Of a stretch of DNA of 64,000 nt, positions 26,569-34,658 are shown piece by piece. The notes beneath the pieces were generated by a model. It ran no database searches. It was not told where the DNA came from and was given only the letters and a program-made list of their open reading frames with translations. The position numbers were made by a program, and so were the translations under genes. This stretch comes from JAPPHY01 sp034423135 (GTDB taxonomy: Bacteria; Chloroflexota; Dehalococcoidia; Lucifugimonadales; UBA2985): NCBI GenBank assembly GCA_034423135.1, contig DAOUJC010000021.1:89126-153125 (forward strand). The letters are read 5' to 3'. Every line of letters starts with the position of its first letter. Positions within the stretch are counted from its first letter, which is position 1.

Positions 26569-26637
26569 GTTGCACCTCCTCGATTGGCTTGCATTGCGAG
26601 GCGACCGCGGCCTGATGGCGCGCCCGCCGCTCCTTTC

Positions 26638-27369
26638 CTATCTTCCGTACGTCAGCCGGTCCGCCAGATACTCCGGCAGGCCGGCCTGCCGCATCTTGCG
26701 CTGCGTCTCTCCGATGTCGTACGCCACGCGACGGAACTCCACGGTCGACTCGTCCGAGTCGTAGATCGCGTAGCAGGCGCGGGGATCGCCGTCGCGCGGC
26801 TGGCCCACGCCGCCGGGGTTCAACACAAGGCGTTCGCCTGCGAGCGACACCACCTGCCCATGACTGGCCCACTCACCCGTCATGCCGTCATCCGCCAGCC
26901 GGAACACCATCGGCAGGTGCGTATGCCCGACCAGGCAGCACGGCGTCTCCACGTCTTCCAGGCACGCCCGCGCCGCTCTCACACTGGTCACGTACTCCCA
27001 CGCCGGATTCCTGGGACTGCCGTGCACCAGCGTGAACGGCCATCGCTCCACTCGTTCCGGCAGCGCAGCCAGAGTCTCACGATGTTCCGCAGTGAGCTGC
27101 CTCGCCGTCCAGCGGCAGGCCGCCGCGGCGTACGGGTTGAACTCCGCCAGGCTGAGCTTCCCGATCGCGGCAAGGTCGTGGTTGCCAACCACCATCACGT
27201 GTTCCACGCCCAGCAGCACGTCGAGGCATGCCGTGGGATCAGGGCCGTATCCAACCACGTCGCCAAGGCACCACACCTCGTCGATAGCCTCGCGGCCCCC
27301 GGCGTCGTCCAACACCGCGGACAGCGCCTCCAGGTTGCTGTGTATGTCGGATAGAAGGGCCACTCGCAC
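26638..27369 (-). CDS. Metallophosphoesterase, YfcE/MJ0936-like
   Basis: This calcineurin-like phosphoesterase of about 243 residues has the metal-binding blocks in order: LLSDIHSNLEALSAVL (DxH), VWCLGDVVGYGPDP (GDxxG), VVGNHDLAA (GNHD), FTLVHGSPRN and VGHTHLPM (GHTH). It is of the phosphodiesterase type acting on small phosphoesters. GTG 27369 is favoured by a GGAGG about ten bases upstream; the longer TTG/ATG starts overlap the divergent thiL promoter. The gene is divergent from thiL with about 85 bp between the start codons. Confidence 0.88.
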   Translation of the reverse strand: MRVALLSDIHSNLEALSAVLDDAGGREAIDEVWCLGDVVGYGPDPTACLDVLLGVEHVMVVGNHDLAAIGKLSLAEFNPYAAAACRWTARQLTAEHRETLAALPERVERWPFTLVHGSPRNPAWEYVTSVRAARACLEDVETPCCLVGHTHLPMVFRLADDGMTGEWASHGQVVSLAGERLVLNPGGVGQPRDGDPRACYAIYDSDESTVEFRRVAYDIGETQRKMRQAGLPEYLADRLTYGR

Positions 27370-27415
27370 GTTGCTCAACGCCTCCGGCTGCAGCCCACAA
27401 TATAGCACACTTCAC

Positions 27416-27444
27416 TTGTTGGCCGGATGGGGTGAAGATATAAT
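27416..27444 (+). promoter_or_regulatory. Promoter of the thiL-tsaE-tsaB operon
   Basis: TTGTTG at 27416-27421 and TATAAT at 27439-27444 are 17 bp apart. Transcription would begin near 27451, only a few bases before ATG 27455, so the mRNA is probably leaderless. Confidence 0.65.
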
Positions 27445-27454
27445 GCGGGCTGCG

Positions 27455-28447
27455 ATGATACGTGACCTCGGCGAGTTCGGCCTCATCCGGTCGATCCAGG
27501 AACTTGTCTGCGAAGGGCAGCAGCAATCCGGCGATGACGACTTCCGGCTGCTGCTCGGCATAGGCGACGACGCCGCTGCGTGGCGCACGCCTGAGGCCAC
27601 CGAGCTTGCCACCACCGACACGCTCGTGGACGGCGTGCACTTCCGCCACGACCTCACGTCCTGGGAGGACCTTGGCTGGAAGTCCATGGCGGTTAACCTC
27701 AGCGACATTGCGGCGATGGGCGGACGCCCGCTATATGCGTTGGTGACGCTCGGGCTGAAGCAAGACACAAAGGTAGAGGACGTGCGCGAGCTGTATCGAG
27801 GGATGCTCGCCACCTGCCGTGCCTACGGCTGCCGCATAGCCGGGGGTGACATCGTGCGCTCGCCGGTTGATTTCATCACCGTGGCCATGACAGGAGAAGC
27901 ACGCGAAGTCTTGCTCACGCGCAGTGCCGCAAGGCCGGGCGACAGCATCGCCGTGACCGGCCCGCTCGGCAGTGCGGCCGGCGGCCTTCAGGCCCTCCTC
28001 CGAGGCGAGCTGCCTCAGAACGAGCGCGGGCGCCGCCTGCAGGCGGCCTTCAACCGGCCAGTCCCCAGGCTGGGCGACTGCGACACGCTGATCAGCTGCG
28101 GCGTGAAGGCCGCGATGGACGTAAGCGACGGCCTCGTCGACGACCTGGCCAAGCTGTGCGAGGCAAGTGGTGTGGGTGCAGTCGTGGAGGCCTGCCGCGT
28201 GCCTGCGGACGCCTGGCTGCGGGACACCTATCCCGAAGACTGGCTCCGGCTGGCGCTCAACGGCGGCGAGGACTATGAGCTGCTGTTCACCGGAGCGGAC
28301 GCCGCAATCGAGGCGGCCGTGACAACACTTACTCAGGCCGCAGTGGTGGGACGCATAGTCGCAGATCACCCCGGACGCGTCCGCGTTGTGGATGAAGCCG
28401 GCGCGGATATCCCACTCGACCGCAGCGGCTGGGACCACTTCGCCTAG
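27455..28447 (+). CDS. thiL: Thiamine-monophosphate kinase
   Basis: This 330-residue AIR-synthase-fold kinase phosphorylates thiamine monophosphate to the diphosphate cofactor. Diagnostic segments are LGEFGLIRSIQELV, LLGIGDDAAAWRTPE, LATTDTLVDGVHF, SWEDLGWKSMAVNLSDIAAM, AGGDIVRSPVDFITVAMTG, AMDVSDGLVDDLAKLCEAS and LALNGGEDYELLF. ATG 27455 is chosen because the ATG at 27443 overlaps the -10 box. There is no ribosome site, consistent with a leaderless message. tsaE begins immediately after the stop codon. Confidence 0.95.
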   Translation: MIRDLGEFGLIRSIQELVCEGQQQSGDDDFRLLLGIGDDAAAWRTPEATELATTDTLVDGVHFRHDLTSWEDLGWKSMAVNLSDIAAMGGRPLYALVTLGLKQDTKVEDVRELYRGMLATCRAYGCRIAGGDIVRSPVDFITVAMTGEAREVLLTRSAARPGDSIAVTGPLGSAAGGLQALLRGELPQNERGRRLQAAFNRPVPRLGDCDTLISCGVKAAMDVSDGLVDDLAKLCEASGVGAVVEACRVPADAWLRDTYPEDWLRLALNGGEDYELLFTGADAAIEAAVTTLTQAAVVGRIVADHPGRVRVVDEAGADIPLDRSGWDHFA

Positions 28448-28954
28448 ATGAGTATTCTGGAGCTGACAAGCCACTCCCCCGAGGAAACGCAGCGCATCGG
28501 CGCCGCGCTCGGGGCCTGCGCCCAGCCGGGGGACGTGCTGCTGCTCTGCGGCGACCTGGGAGCCGGAAAGACATGTCTCACCCAGGGCATCGCGAAGGGC
28601 CTGGACGTGGAAGGCTACGTCCGCAGCCCCACCTTTGTGCTGGTCACCATCCACGAGGGACGCCTGCCACTCTATCACATCGACATCTATCGGCTCGACC
28701 ACGTGGCCGAGGTGATTGATCTTGGTCTGGACGAGTATCTCGCGGGCGACGGCGTGTCCGTCATCGAGTGGGCCGACAAGGCACCTGAAGCCTTCCCGGA
28801 GGACCGCCTCCGCGTGACGCTGGACTCCCCCGCGGACACGCAGGACGAGGACTGTCGCCTCCTGCGCTTTCACCCAACCGGCGCCCGCTACGAGGAGCTT
28901 GCGGCGCAATTGCGCGACCGCCTGGAACCCGGCGCGGAGTCCCGCCAACAATAG
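28448..28954 (+). CDS. tsaE: tRNA threonylcarbamoyladenosine biosynthesis ATPase TsaE
   Basis: This 168-residue TsaE has P-loop LCGDLGAGKTCLTQGIAKGL, the segment YVRSPTFVLVTIHEGRLPLY, and HIDIYRL with the conserved Asp, then VIEWADKAPEAFPEDRLRV. TsaE drives the TsaB-TsaD complex that places threonylcarbamoyl on A37 of ANN-decoding tRNAs. The start abuts the thiL stop (TAG-ATG), and tsaB begins two nt after its stop. The tail beyond residue 135 is longer than in minimal homologues. Confidence 0.95.
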   Translation: MSILELTSHSPEETQRIGAALGACAQPGDVLLLCGDLGAGKTCLTQGIAKGLDVEGYVRSPTFVLVTIHEGRLPLYHIDIYRLDHVAEVIDLGLDEYLAGDGVSVIEWADKAPEAFPEDRLRVTLDSPADTQDEDCRLLRFHPTGARYEELAAQLRDRLEPGAESRQQ

Positions 28955-28956
28955 AC

Positions 28957-29640
28957 ATGGAACTATCAATCGACACGTCAACCAGGTACGCAGGCGTCTG
29001 CCTCTCGCAGGACGGCCGCGTCGTCGTGTCACGCACCTGGTACTCGCGGCAGAACCACACGGTGGAGCTTCTGCCCGCGGTGCAGGACCTGCTGAAGGAG
29101 GCGGGCGCTACAGCGCAAGACCTCGAATGCGTATTCGTCGCGATTGGCCCCGGCGGGTTCAGCGCGCTCAGGGTTGGCCTCAGCACGGCGAAGGGGCTGT
29201 GCACCGGCCTGGGCATCCCACTCGTGGCGCTCAACACCCTGGACGTTGAAGCCGAGCCGCACCGAGGCCAGCACTTGCCCGTCTGCGCGCTGCTGGACAT
29301 CGGCCGCGGCGAGGCAGCAGCCGCGCTCTACACCCAACACTACGGCGACTGGCATAAAGCGATGCCGGAGCGCATTGCGTCACCCGACCTGCTCTGCGAG
29401 GGGATTCAGGAGGCAGTCCTATTCTGCGGCGAAGGCGTGGCGACCTTCGGCGAGGCGCTCACGGAGCTGCTGGGCGACCTAGCCGTGCTGGCTGATCAGT
29501 CGCCGCCCACGCGCTCGCCAGCCACGCTGGCCGCGATGGGCAGCGAGAGACACCGGCGCGGCGACCACGACGATATCAAGGCCATCGAGCCGCTGTACCT
29601 CCGCCGCCCTTCCATCTCAACGCCGCGGAGGCCCACCTGA
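28957..29640 (+). CDS. tsaB: tRNA threonylcarbamoyladenosine biosynthesis protein TsaB
   Basis: This ASKHA-fold protein of 227 residues begins MELSIDTSTRYAGVCL and contains HTVELLPAVQDLLKEAG, VFVAIGPGGFSALRVGLSTA and KGLCTGLGIPLVALNTLD, all hallmarks of TsaB. It partners TsaD in t6A synthesis. The C-terminus ends IKAIEPLYLRRPSI, the usual TsaB ending. tsaD is not in this window. A hairpin at 29641 ends the operon. Confidence 0.94.
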   Translation: MELSIDTSTRYAGVCLSQDGRVVVSRTWYSRQNHTVELLPAVQDLLKEAGATAQDLECVFVAIGPGGFSALRVGLSTAKGLCTGLGIPLVALNTLDVEAEPHRGQHLPVCALLDIGRGEAAAALYTQHYGDWHKAMPERIASPDLLCEGIQEAVLFCGEGVATFGEALTELLGDLAVLADQSPPTRSPATLAAMGSERHRRGDHDDIKAIEPLYLRRPSISTPRRPT

Positions 29641-29670
29641 GGGCGATGTCGAGGCCCTCTCGACAAGCCC
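29641..29670 (+). terminator. Terminator hairpin after tsaB
   Basis: TGTCGAG (29647-29653) pairs with CTCGACA (29659-29665), enclosed by an outer GGGC/GCCC pair, and is followed by TTGTAGTTGAGT. Confidence 0.55.
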
Positions 29671-29737
29671 TTGTAGTTGAGTGTCCCATACCAACACTTA
29701 TGACAACACTGAGGCCAACACTTATTAGGAGGTGCAA

Positions 29738-30196
29738 ATGAGCACGGAAAGGACGCTGGTCCTGGTCAAGCCCGACGGCGTACAGCGCGGCCTGAGTGGG
29801 GCCATCATCTCGCGGCTGGAGGCGCGCGGCCTGCGCATAGCCGGCATGAAGATGCTCCAGATATCCAGGGACATGGCGATGAAGCACTACGGCGTGCACG
29901 AGGGCAAGCCGTTCTTCGACGGACTGGTGTCGTTCATCACGTCCGGCCCGGTGGTGGCCATGGTGCTGGAGGGGCCCAACGCCGTGGAGATGGTGCGCGC
30001 AACAATGGGCGTCACGAACCCGCTGCAGGCGTCCCCAGGCACCATTCGCGGAGACTACGGCGTGGACATCGGGCGCAACCTGGTGCACGGCTCGGACTCG
30101 CCGGAGTCGGCTGCACAGGAGATTGCCCTGTTCTTCGCCGATGATGAGGTATTGAGCTACACGCGGGACGTGGACAGCTGGATCATTGAATCCTGA
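29738..30196 (+). CDS. ndk: Nucleoside diphosphate kinase
   Basis: This 152-residue NDK transfers phosphate between nucleoside tri- and diphosphates. RTLVLVKPDGVQRGL is at the start. YGVHEGKPFFDGLVSFITSG, MVRATMGVTNPLQASPGTIR and the active-site histidine segment RNLVHGSDSPESAAQEIALF follow. ATG 29738 is preceded by AGGAGGTG. The 5' region has a direct repeat of CCAACACTTAT. The 3' end overlaps the convergent rsfS gene by 14 bp. Confidence 0.97.
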   Translation: MSTERTLVLVKPDGVQRGLSGAIISRLEARGLRIAGMKMLQISRDMAMKHYGVHEGKPFFDGLVSFITSGPVVAMVLEGPNAVEMVRATMGVTNPLQASPGTIRGDYGVDIGRNLVHGSDSPESAAQEIALFFADDEVLSYTRDVDSWIIES

Positions 30197-30548
30197 ACAG
30201 GACGGGCGCCCTCGACCACAGCTGCTCCAGGTGGTAGAACTCCCGCTCCTCCTGGGCAAACACATGCACGACCACGTCGCCGTAGTCCAGCAGCACCCAG
30301 CCGCCTTCGGTCGTGCCCTCGCGATGGTGCAGCCTCATGCCGGACTGCCCCAGCGCCTGATCGATGTCCTCGAGTAGAGCTTGCATCTGGCGTCGGCTTT
30401 CGGCGGAGAGAATGACGAAGTAGTCGGTGAAGCTGGGAGGCCCGCGCATGTCGAGCATCACGATGTCGGTGGCCTGCTTCTCGGAGGCCACCTCCACCGC
30501 CAAGCGTGCTGCGTCTACCGCCAGAATTCTGGCCTTCTCCTCAGTCAT
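30183..30548 (-). CDS. rsfS: Ribosome silencing factor RsfS
   Basis: This 121-residue Iojap/RsfS homologue binds uL14 on the 50S subunit and blocks subunit joining in starved cells. Diagnostic segments are ATDIVMLDMRG, FTDYFVILSAESRRQMQALL, EGTTEGGWVLLDYGDVVVHV and REFYHLEQLW. It is a single-gene unit here, convergent with ndk, rather than next to nadD as in many genomes. Confidence 0.94.
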   Translation of the reverse strand: MTEEKARILAVDAARLAVEVASEKQATDIVMLDMRGPPSFTDYFVILSAESRRQMQALLEDIDQALGQSGMRLHHREGTTEGGWVLLDYGDVVVHVFAQEEREFYHLEQLWSRAPVLFRIQ

Positions 30549-30664
30549 ACGCTTCCAGTTTATCCGCTTGCCACACCCCGGTCAACGACGGTGGCGCGGG
30601 CTGCGATTGCTCCCTGCGTGGCAAGCCGCAGAGACTGAGGCGGCCGAAAAGCGGCAGCTACCAC

Positions 30665-30803
30665 CCGCTCGCGGTGAGCCTGTCGAACCATTCGAGCAAG
30701 GACGAATACGCAGCGGCGGTCCGCTCATTCCCTTCGACGGAGCTCAGGATGAGCGGACCAGGACGCCCCGCTCGCGGTGAGCCTGTCGAACCATACGAGC
30801 GGG
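30665..30803. repeat. Three REP-like palindromic repeats upstream of lepA
   Basis: Copies lie at 30665-30698, 30721-30758 and 30767-30803. The core is CCGCTC-N3-GGTGAGCCTGTCGAACCA followed by TNCGAGCGG, whose outer CCGCTC/GAGCGG arms form a hairpin; the middle copy is the variant with CTTCGACGGAGCTCAGG. The same family recurs around rsmI and metG. The rest of the 30549-30873 gap holds only the lepA promoter. Confidence 0.75.
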
Positions 30804-30853
30804 CAAGCGTCCGTGAGCGCCCTCGCCTTCGCCCCTGTCCTAACGGTGCTGCC

Positions 30854-30864
30854 TATGCTACGAT
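30854..30864 (+). promoter_or_regulatory. Extended -10 promoter of lepA
   Basis: TATGC directly precedes TACGAT (30859-30864). The predicted transcription start is within a few bases of ATG 30874, suggesting a leaderless mRNA. Confidence 0.45.
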
Positions 30865-30873
30865 AGCCTTGAC

Positions 30874-32703
30874 ATGGACACCTCGCGAATCCGCAACTTC
30901 TGCATCATCGCTCACATCGACCACGGCAAGTCAACACTTGCCGACCGCATCCTTGAGCTCACAGGAACGGTCAGCCCTCGTGACATGACCGAGCAGTTCA
31001 TGGACCAGATGGACCTGGAGCGGGAGCGCGGAATCACAATTAAGGGCAAGGCCGTGCGCATGAACTATCGCGGCCGCGACGGCGACTACCAGCTCAACCT
31101 CATCGACACACCCGGCCACGTGGACTTCGGGTACGAGGTCTCTCGCGCGCTCGCTGCGTGTGAGGGCGCCATACTGGTCGTGGACGCCACGCAGGGCATC
31201 CAGGCGCAGACCCTCGCCAACGTATATCTCGCCCTGGAGCACGACATCGAGATCATCCCGGTCGTGAACAAGATTGACCTTCCCGTGGCGCAGCCCCGGC
31301 GCGTGGCCACGGAGATGGAGCAGGCCTTCGGCTTCACAGAGGACGAGATACTGCATGTGTCGGCGAAGGACGGCGCAGGCGTCGAGCAGCTACTGGAAAC
31401 CGTCGTGGAGCGCGTGCCCCCGCCAGCGGGTCTGCCGTCACCCCTGCGCGCCCTCGTGTTCGACTCCTCGTACGACCCGTACAAGGGCGTAGTGGCCTAC
31501 GTCCGCCTCTTCGACGGCGAGATCGCCAAGGGCAACGAGTTGCTCATGATGTCCACCGGCTCGCGCGGCGACATCTTGGAGGTCGGCAGCTTCACGCCAC
31601 GGCTCACGCAGGCCAGCCAGCTCAGCGCCGGGCAGGTGGGCTACGTGGCGACCGGCCTCAAGAACGTACGCGAATGCCGCGTCGGGGACACCATTACGCT
31701 TGCGCAGAGACCCGCGTCCCAGCCACTGCCAGGCTACCAGCCGCTGAAGCCGATGGTCTTCGCGGGCCTTTATCCGGCCGACGGCGACGAGTACCTGGCC
31801 CTCCGCTCATCACTCGAGAAGCTCCAGCTCAACGACGCTGCGCTCAGCTACGAGCCCGAGAACAGCGCGGCGCTCGGTTTCGGCTTCCGCTGCGGCTTCC
31901 TCGGTCTGCTGCACATGGAGATCGTGCAGGAGCGGCTGGAGCGGGAGTACGGCCTCAACCTGCTCATCACCGCGCCCAGCGTCGCCTACCAGGTGCTCCT
32001 TGACGACGGCGAGGAGGTCACCGTGGACAGCCCTGCCAAGCTGCCCCCCATGCAGCGGCTCGTCGAGATGCGGGAGCCGATGCTGGATATGAGCATCGTG
32101 ACGCCGTCGCGCTACATCGGCGCAATCATGGACCTGGTCACGACGAGGCGCGGCGAGTTTCGACGCATGGAGTACCTCCAGGCGGTGACGTCGTCCGGCG
32201 ACGGCGACCAGTCGATGGACGCCCGCGTGCTGCTGGAGTACCGCGCTCCTCTGTCTGAGGTGCTCATGGACTTCTACGACCAGCTCAAGTCACGTACGCA
32301 GGGCTTTGCGTCCATGGACTACTCATTCCAGGGCTACCAGCCGGCGCCCCTGGTCAAGCTGGACCTGCTGGTCAACAACCAGCCCGTCGACGCCCTTTCG
32401 CTGATCGTACACCGGGACAAGGCGCAGCAGCAGGGCCGGGCGCTCGTCGAGAAGCTGCGCACGCTGATTCCTCGACAGCTGTTCGAGGTGCCGATTCAGG
32501 CCGCCATCGGCAGCCGGGTCATCGCACGCGAGACAGTGCGAGCGCTGCGCAAGAACGTGCTGGCCAAGTGCTACGGCGGCGACGTGACGCGCAAGCGGAA
32601 GCTGCTGGAGAAGCAGGCTGAGGGCAAGAGGCGGATGAAGCGCGTAGGAAACGTGGAGATCCCGCAGGAAGCGTTCCTGGCGCTGCTAAAGCTGGACCGC
32701 TGA
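30874..32703 (+). CDS. lepA: Elongation factor 4 (LepA)
   Basis: This ribosome back-translocase GTPase has 609 residues, the usual length. The G-motifs are IIAHIDHGKSTLADRILE, RERGITIK, LIDTPGHVDFGYEVSRAL and PVVNKIDLP. The LepA-specific C-terminal domain is complete, with YQGYQPAPLVKLDLLVNN-like sequence, ALSLIVHRDKAQQQGRALVE, CYGGDVTRKRKLLEKQAEGK and the ending IPQEAFLALLKLDR. ATG 30874 has no ribosome site upstream, fitting the leaderless promoter arrangement. It is convergent with the DUF503 gene. Confidence 0.98.
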   Translation: MDTSRIRNFCIIAHIDHGKSTLADRILELTGTVSPRDMTEQFMDQMDLERERGITIKGKAVRMNYRGRDGDYQLNLIDTPGHVDFGYEVSRALAACEGAILVVDATQGIQAQTLANVYLALEHDIEIIPVVNKIDLPVAQPRRVATEMEQAFGFTEDEILHVSAKDGAGVEQLLETVVERVPPPAGLPSPLRALVFDSSYDPYKGVVAYVRLFDGEIAKGNELLMMSTGSRGDILEVGSFTPRLTQASQLSAGQVGYVATGLKNVRECRVGDTITLAQRPASQPLPGYQPLKPMVFAGLYPADGDEYLALRSSLEKLQLNDAALSYEPENSAALGFGFRCGFLGLLHMEIVQERLEREYGLNLLITAPSVAYQVLLDDGEEVTVDSPAKLPPMQRLVEMREPMLDMSIVTPSRYIGAIMDLVTTRRGEFRRMEYLQAVTSSGDGDQSMDARVLLEYRAPLSEVLMDFYDQLKSRTQGFASMDYSFQGYQPAPLVKLDLLVNNQPVDALSLIVHRDKAQQQGRALVEKLRTLIPRQLFEVPIQAAIGSRVIARETVRALRKNVLAKCYGGDVTRKRKLLEKQAEGKRRMKRVGNVEIPQEAFLALLKLDR

Positions 32704-32716
32704 GAACTGACTCTCT

Positions 32717-33010
32717 CTACAGCCCCGTCACCAGCTCGACGGAGTAGTTCGCCATCACAGCGTCCTCGCGGCAGTTCTCGACGAAGTGGACCACCCTGGA
32801 CAGCATCTCGTTGGCGTGGGCGGCGTCGTTGCTGACGCACGTGATGCCCAGCGTCGCCGCCTGCCAGCTTTCGTTGCGGTCAACCTCCGCGATCGCCACG
32901 TTGAACCGGCTCCGCACCCGGTCAACGATGGACCGGACCGCTTTGCGCTTGTCCTTTAGCGAGCGGCTGCCGGGCAGCTCCAGGTCTATTCGACACACGC
33001 CAACGTTCAT
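32717..33010 (-). CDS. DUF503 domain protein
   Basis: This 97-residue protein matches DUF503 (YlxP-like): VGVCRIDLELPGSRSLKDKR, AVRSIVDRVRSRFNVAIAEV and LGITCVSNDAAHANEMLSRV. In Bacillus the ylxP gene lies in the nusA-infB operon next to rbfA, so a role near ribosome maturation is suspected but not shown. ATG 33010 is used; an in-frame TTG lies two codons upstream. The gene is divergent from rsmI. Confidence 0.88.
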   Translation of the reverse strand: MNVGVCRIDLELPGSRSLKDKRKAVRSIVDRVRSRFNVAIAEVDRNESWQAATLGITCVSNDAAHANEMLSRVVHFVENCREDAVMANYSVELVTGL

Positions 33011-33092
33011 GTTCAATCGGCCTCATGCGATGCGCCGCGCCTCCAGTATACCATCCGCTACTCGCGAGGCGCGGGTGCTCCGCCGCATCGTG

Positions 33093-33098
33093 TAGAAT
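33093..33098 (+). promoter_or_regulatory. -10 element upstream of rsmI
   Basis: TAGAAT at 33093-33098 lies 32 bp before ATG 33130, which is preceded by AAGGAGG. A divergent TATACT on the minus strand probably serves the DUF503 gene. Confidence 0.4.
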
Positions 33099-33129
33099 GC
33101 ACTGAGAACGCCCGGCGCAAGGAGGCCCC

Positions 33130-33954
33130 ATGCCCACCCTCTACGTAGTTGCCACACCAATCGGCAACCTTGAGGACATCACCTTTCGCGCCGTCCGCGT
33201 TCTGAAAGAGGTAAGTCTGATAGCCGCCGAAGACACACGAACCACCCGACGGCTCCTCTCCCGCTACGACATCCACAGGCCGATCACAAGCTACACCGAG
33301 CACAACAGCGCCCAGAAGGTGCCGTCCTTCCTGCACACACTGAGACACGTCGACATTGCCCTGGTGTCGGACGCAGGCACGCCAGGCATCAGCGACCCCG
33401 GCCTGGCGCTGGTGAAGGCAGCAGCCGAGGCGGGTTTTCCGGTGGTCCCGATACCCGGACCCACCGCAGTTGTGACGGCTCTGGCCGTCTCAGGCGTGCA
33501 GGCGAGCCGATTCCTCTTCCTGGGCTTCCTGCCTCGCAGGGGCGCCGATCGCCGCAGGCTGCTTGCGTCGGTGTCCGCGCTCCCGTACACGCTCGTGGCG
33601 TTCGAGACGCCGCGCCGCCTGCGCGACACGCTGGCGGACATGCTCTATACGCTGGGCGACATTCACATATTCGTCCTGCGCGAGGCCACCAAGCTGCATG
33701 AGGAGACGTTCCGCGGCGCCATCTCCGAATGCCTGGCCCACTTCGAGAAGCCGCGCGGCGAGTTCACGCTCGTCTTAGAGCCAGGCAAGCCGTACTCAAC
33801 TCGGCCGACATCCGCGGCTGTCGAGGCCATGCTTCGCGACATGATCCGCTCCGGCGTGCCGGACCGAGAGGCGCGTGAGCGCGCGGCAGCCGAGACCGGA
33901 ATGCCCCGCCGAGAGGTGTATCGGCTGTGGCTCAGCGTAGGTAGGGAGGCGTGA
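33130..33954 (+). CDS. rsmI: 16S rRNA (cytidine(1402)-2'-O)-methyltransferase RsmI
   Basis: This 274-residue tetrapyrrole-methylase-fold enzyme methylates the ribose of C1402 in the 16S decoding centre. The motifs are LYVVATPIGNLEDITFRAVR, LIAAEDTRTTRRLLSRY, ALVSDAGTPGISDPGLALVK and VPIPGPTAVVTALAVSG; the C-terminal part includes LVAFETPRRLRDTLADM and REATKLHEETFRG. The last 20 residues (AETGMPRREVYRLWLSVGRE) are encoded again 0.7 kb downstream at 34581-34650, beyond the hicBA module. Confidence 0.97.
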   Translation: MPTLYVVATPIGNLEDITFRAVRVLKEVSLIAAEDTRTTRRLLSRYDIHRPITSYTEHNSAQKVPSFLHTLRHVDIALVSDAGTPGISDPGLALVKAAAEAGFPVVPIPGPTAVVTALAVSGVQASRFLFLGFLPRRGADRRRLLASVSALPYTLVAFETPRRLRDTLADMLYTLGDIHIFVLREATKLHEETFRGAISECLAHFEKPRGEFTLVLEPGKPYSTRPTSAAVEAMLRDMIRSGVPDREARERAAAETGMPRREVYRLWLSVGREA

Positions 33955-33958
33955 GGCG
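33889..33958 (+). repeat. Direct repeat copy A (3' end of rsmI)
   Basis: This 70-bp segment at the end of rsmI matches 34581-34650 at 60 of 70 positions. Both copies are followed shortly by a REP-like repeat. Confidence 0.8.
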
Positions 33959-33964
33959 AGTCCT

Positions 33965-34005
33965 CCTCCGCTCATGGTGAGCCTGTCGAACCATTTGAGC
34001 GGAGG
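33965..34005. repeat. REP-like palindromic repeat after rsmI
   Basis: CCTCCGCTCATGGTGAGCCT followed by GTCGAACCATTTGAGCGGAGG; outer arms CCTCCGCTC and GAGCGGAGG pair. It belongs to the family at 30665 and 34659. Confidence 0.75.
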
Positions 34006-34092
34006 CGAACGCCCGAGTCCTCGGTGAGGCTAGAAGTGAGCAAGGGGCTCGATTGTAGTAGAATGGCATCGTCATTGTTGAGGAGGCGGCTA

Positions 34093-34305
34093 GTGTCGGA
34101 CACAGAAATAGTATTCCAGGTGTGGGAATCTGCTGAGGGCGGCTATCAGGCTCGCGCGGTGGGACACGCCATCTTCACGGAAGCGGACGACTGGGAGGGC
34201 CTCCGCGAGATGATGCGGGACGCCGTGCTGTGCCACTTCGACGAGGGAGATGCACCCCGGTCAATTCGCGTACACGTGGTGCAGGCAGAGGTAATCCCGA
34301 TTTGA
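34093..34305 (+). CDS. hicB: HicB-family antitoxin (short form)
   Basis: This 70-residue HicB-like protein has the partial RNase H-type fold signature: IVFQVWESAEGGYQARAVGH, AIFTEADDWEGLREMMRDAV and LCHFDEGDAP. It lacks an added DNA-binding domain. It would neutralise the HicA toxin encoded immediately downstream. GTG 34093 follows GAGGAGG with good spacing; an upstream in-frame ATG at about 34063 has no ribosome site. Such short HicB proteins are often mislabelled as 2-oxoisovalerate dehydrogenase subunits. Confidence 0.82.
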   Translation: MSDTEIVFQVWESAEGGYQARAVGHAIFTEADDWEGLREMMRDAVLCHFDEGDAPRSIRVHVVQAEVIPI

Positions 34306-34553
34306 GGCTGCCCCGCAGTGTCTCCGGAATGGAGTTGGCTGTCCTTCTGAGACGCAGCTACGGTTACCGCGTCATAAGGCAAACGGGGAGCCACATGAGA
34401 CTGGAAAGCGAATTCCGGGGCATTGAGCATCGCATTACCATTCCTGTGCACGACGCGCTCAAGGTTGGGACGTTGAGCGGTATACTCGGAGAAGTGGCAG
34501 GCTACCTGCAAATCGATCGGAGCCAATTGGAACGAGAGTTGTTCCAGGCGTAA
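34302..34553 (+). CDS. hicA: HicA-family mRNA interferase toxin
   Basis: This 83-residue double-stranded RNA-binding-fold toxin starts at TTG 34302, overlapping the hicB stop (TTGA), so the two are translationally coupled. The N-terminus LRLPRSVSGMELAVLLRRSY and the catalytic-His segment VIRQTGSHMRL, then HRITIPVHDALKVGTLSGIL, are standard HicA features. A GAGGT ribosome site lies 8-9 bases upstream. HicA cleaves mRNA when free of HicB. The antitoxin-first order is the less common but known arrangement. Confidence 0.85.
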   Translation: MRLPRSVSGMELAVLLRRSYGYRVIRQTGSHMRLESEFRGIEHRITIPVHDALKVGTLSGILGEVAGYLQIDRSQLERELFQA

Positions 34554-34580
34554 CCTTTCCTGGCTTCCAGCCGCCATGCC

Positions 34581-34650
34581 GCCGAGACCGGCCTGCCACG
34601 CCGGGAGGTGTATCAGTTGTGGCTCAGCGTCCGGCGGGAGGCGTGAGGCG
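34581..34650 (+). pseudogene. Displaced 3' fragment of rsmI (direct repeat copy B)
   Basis: This segment would encode AETGLPRREVYQLWLSVRRE and Ala-stop, matching the RsmI C-terminus with conservative changes. It has no start or upstream coding. It looks like the tail of another rsmI allele left or brought in when hicBA inserted. Confidence 0.75.
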
Positions 34651-34658
34651 CCTCCGCC

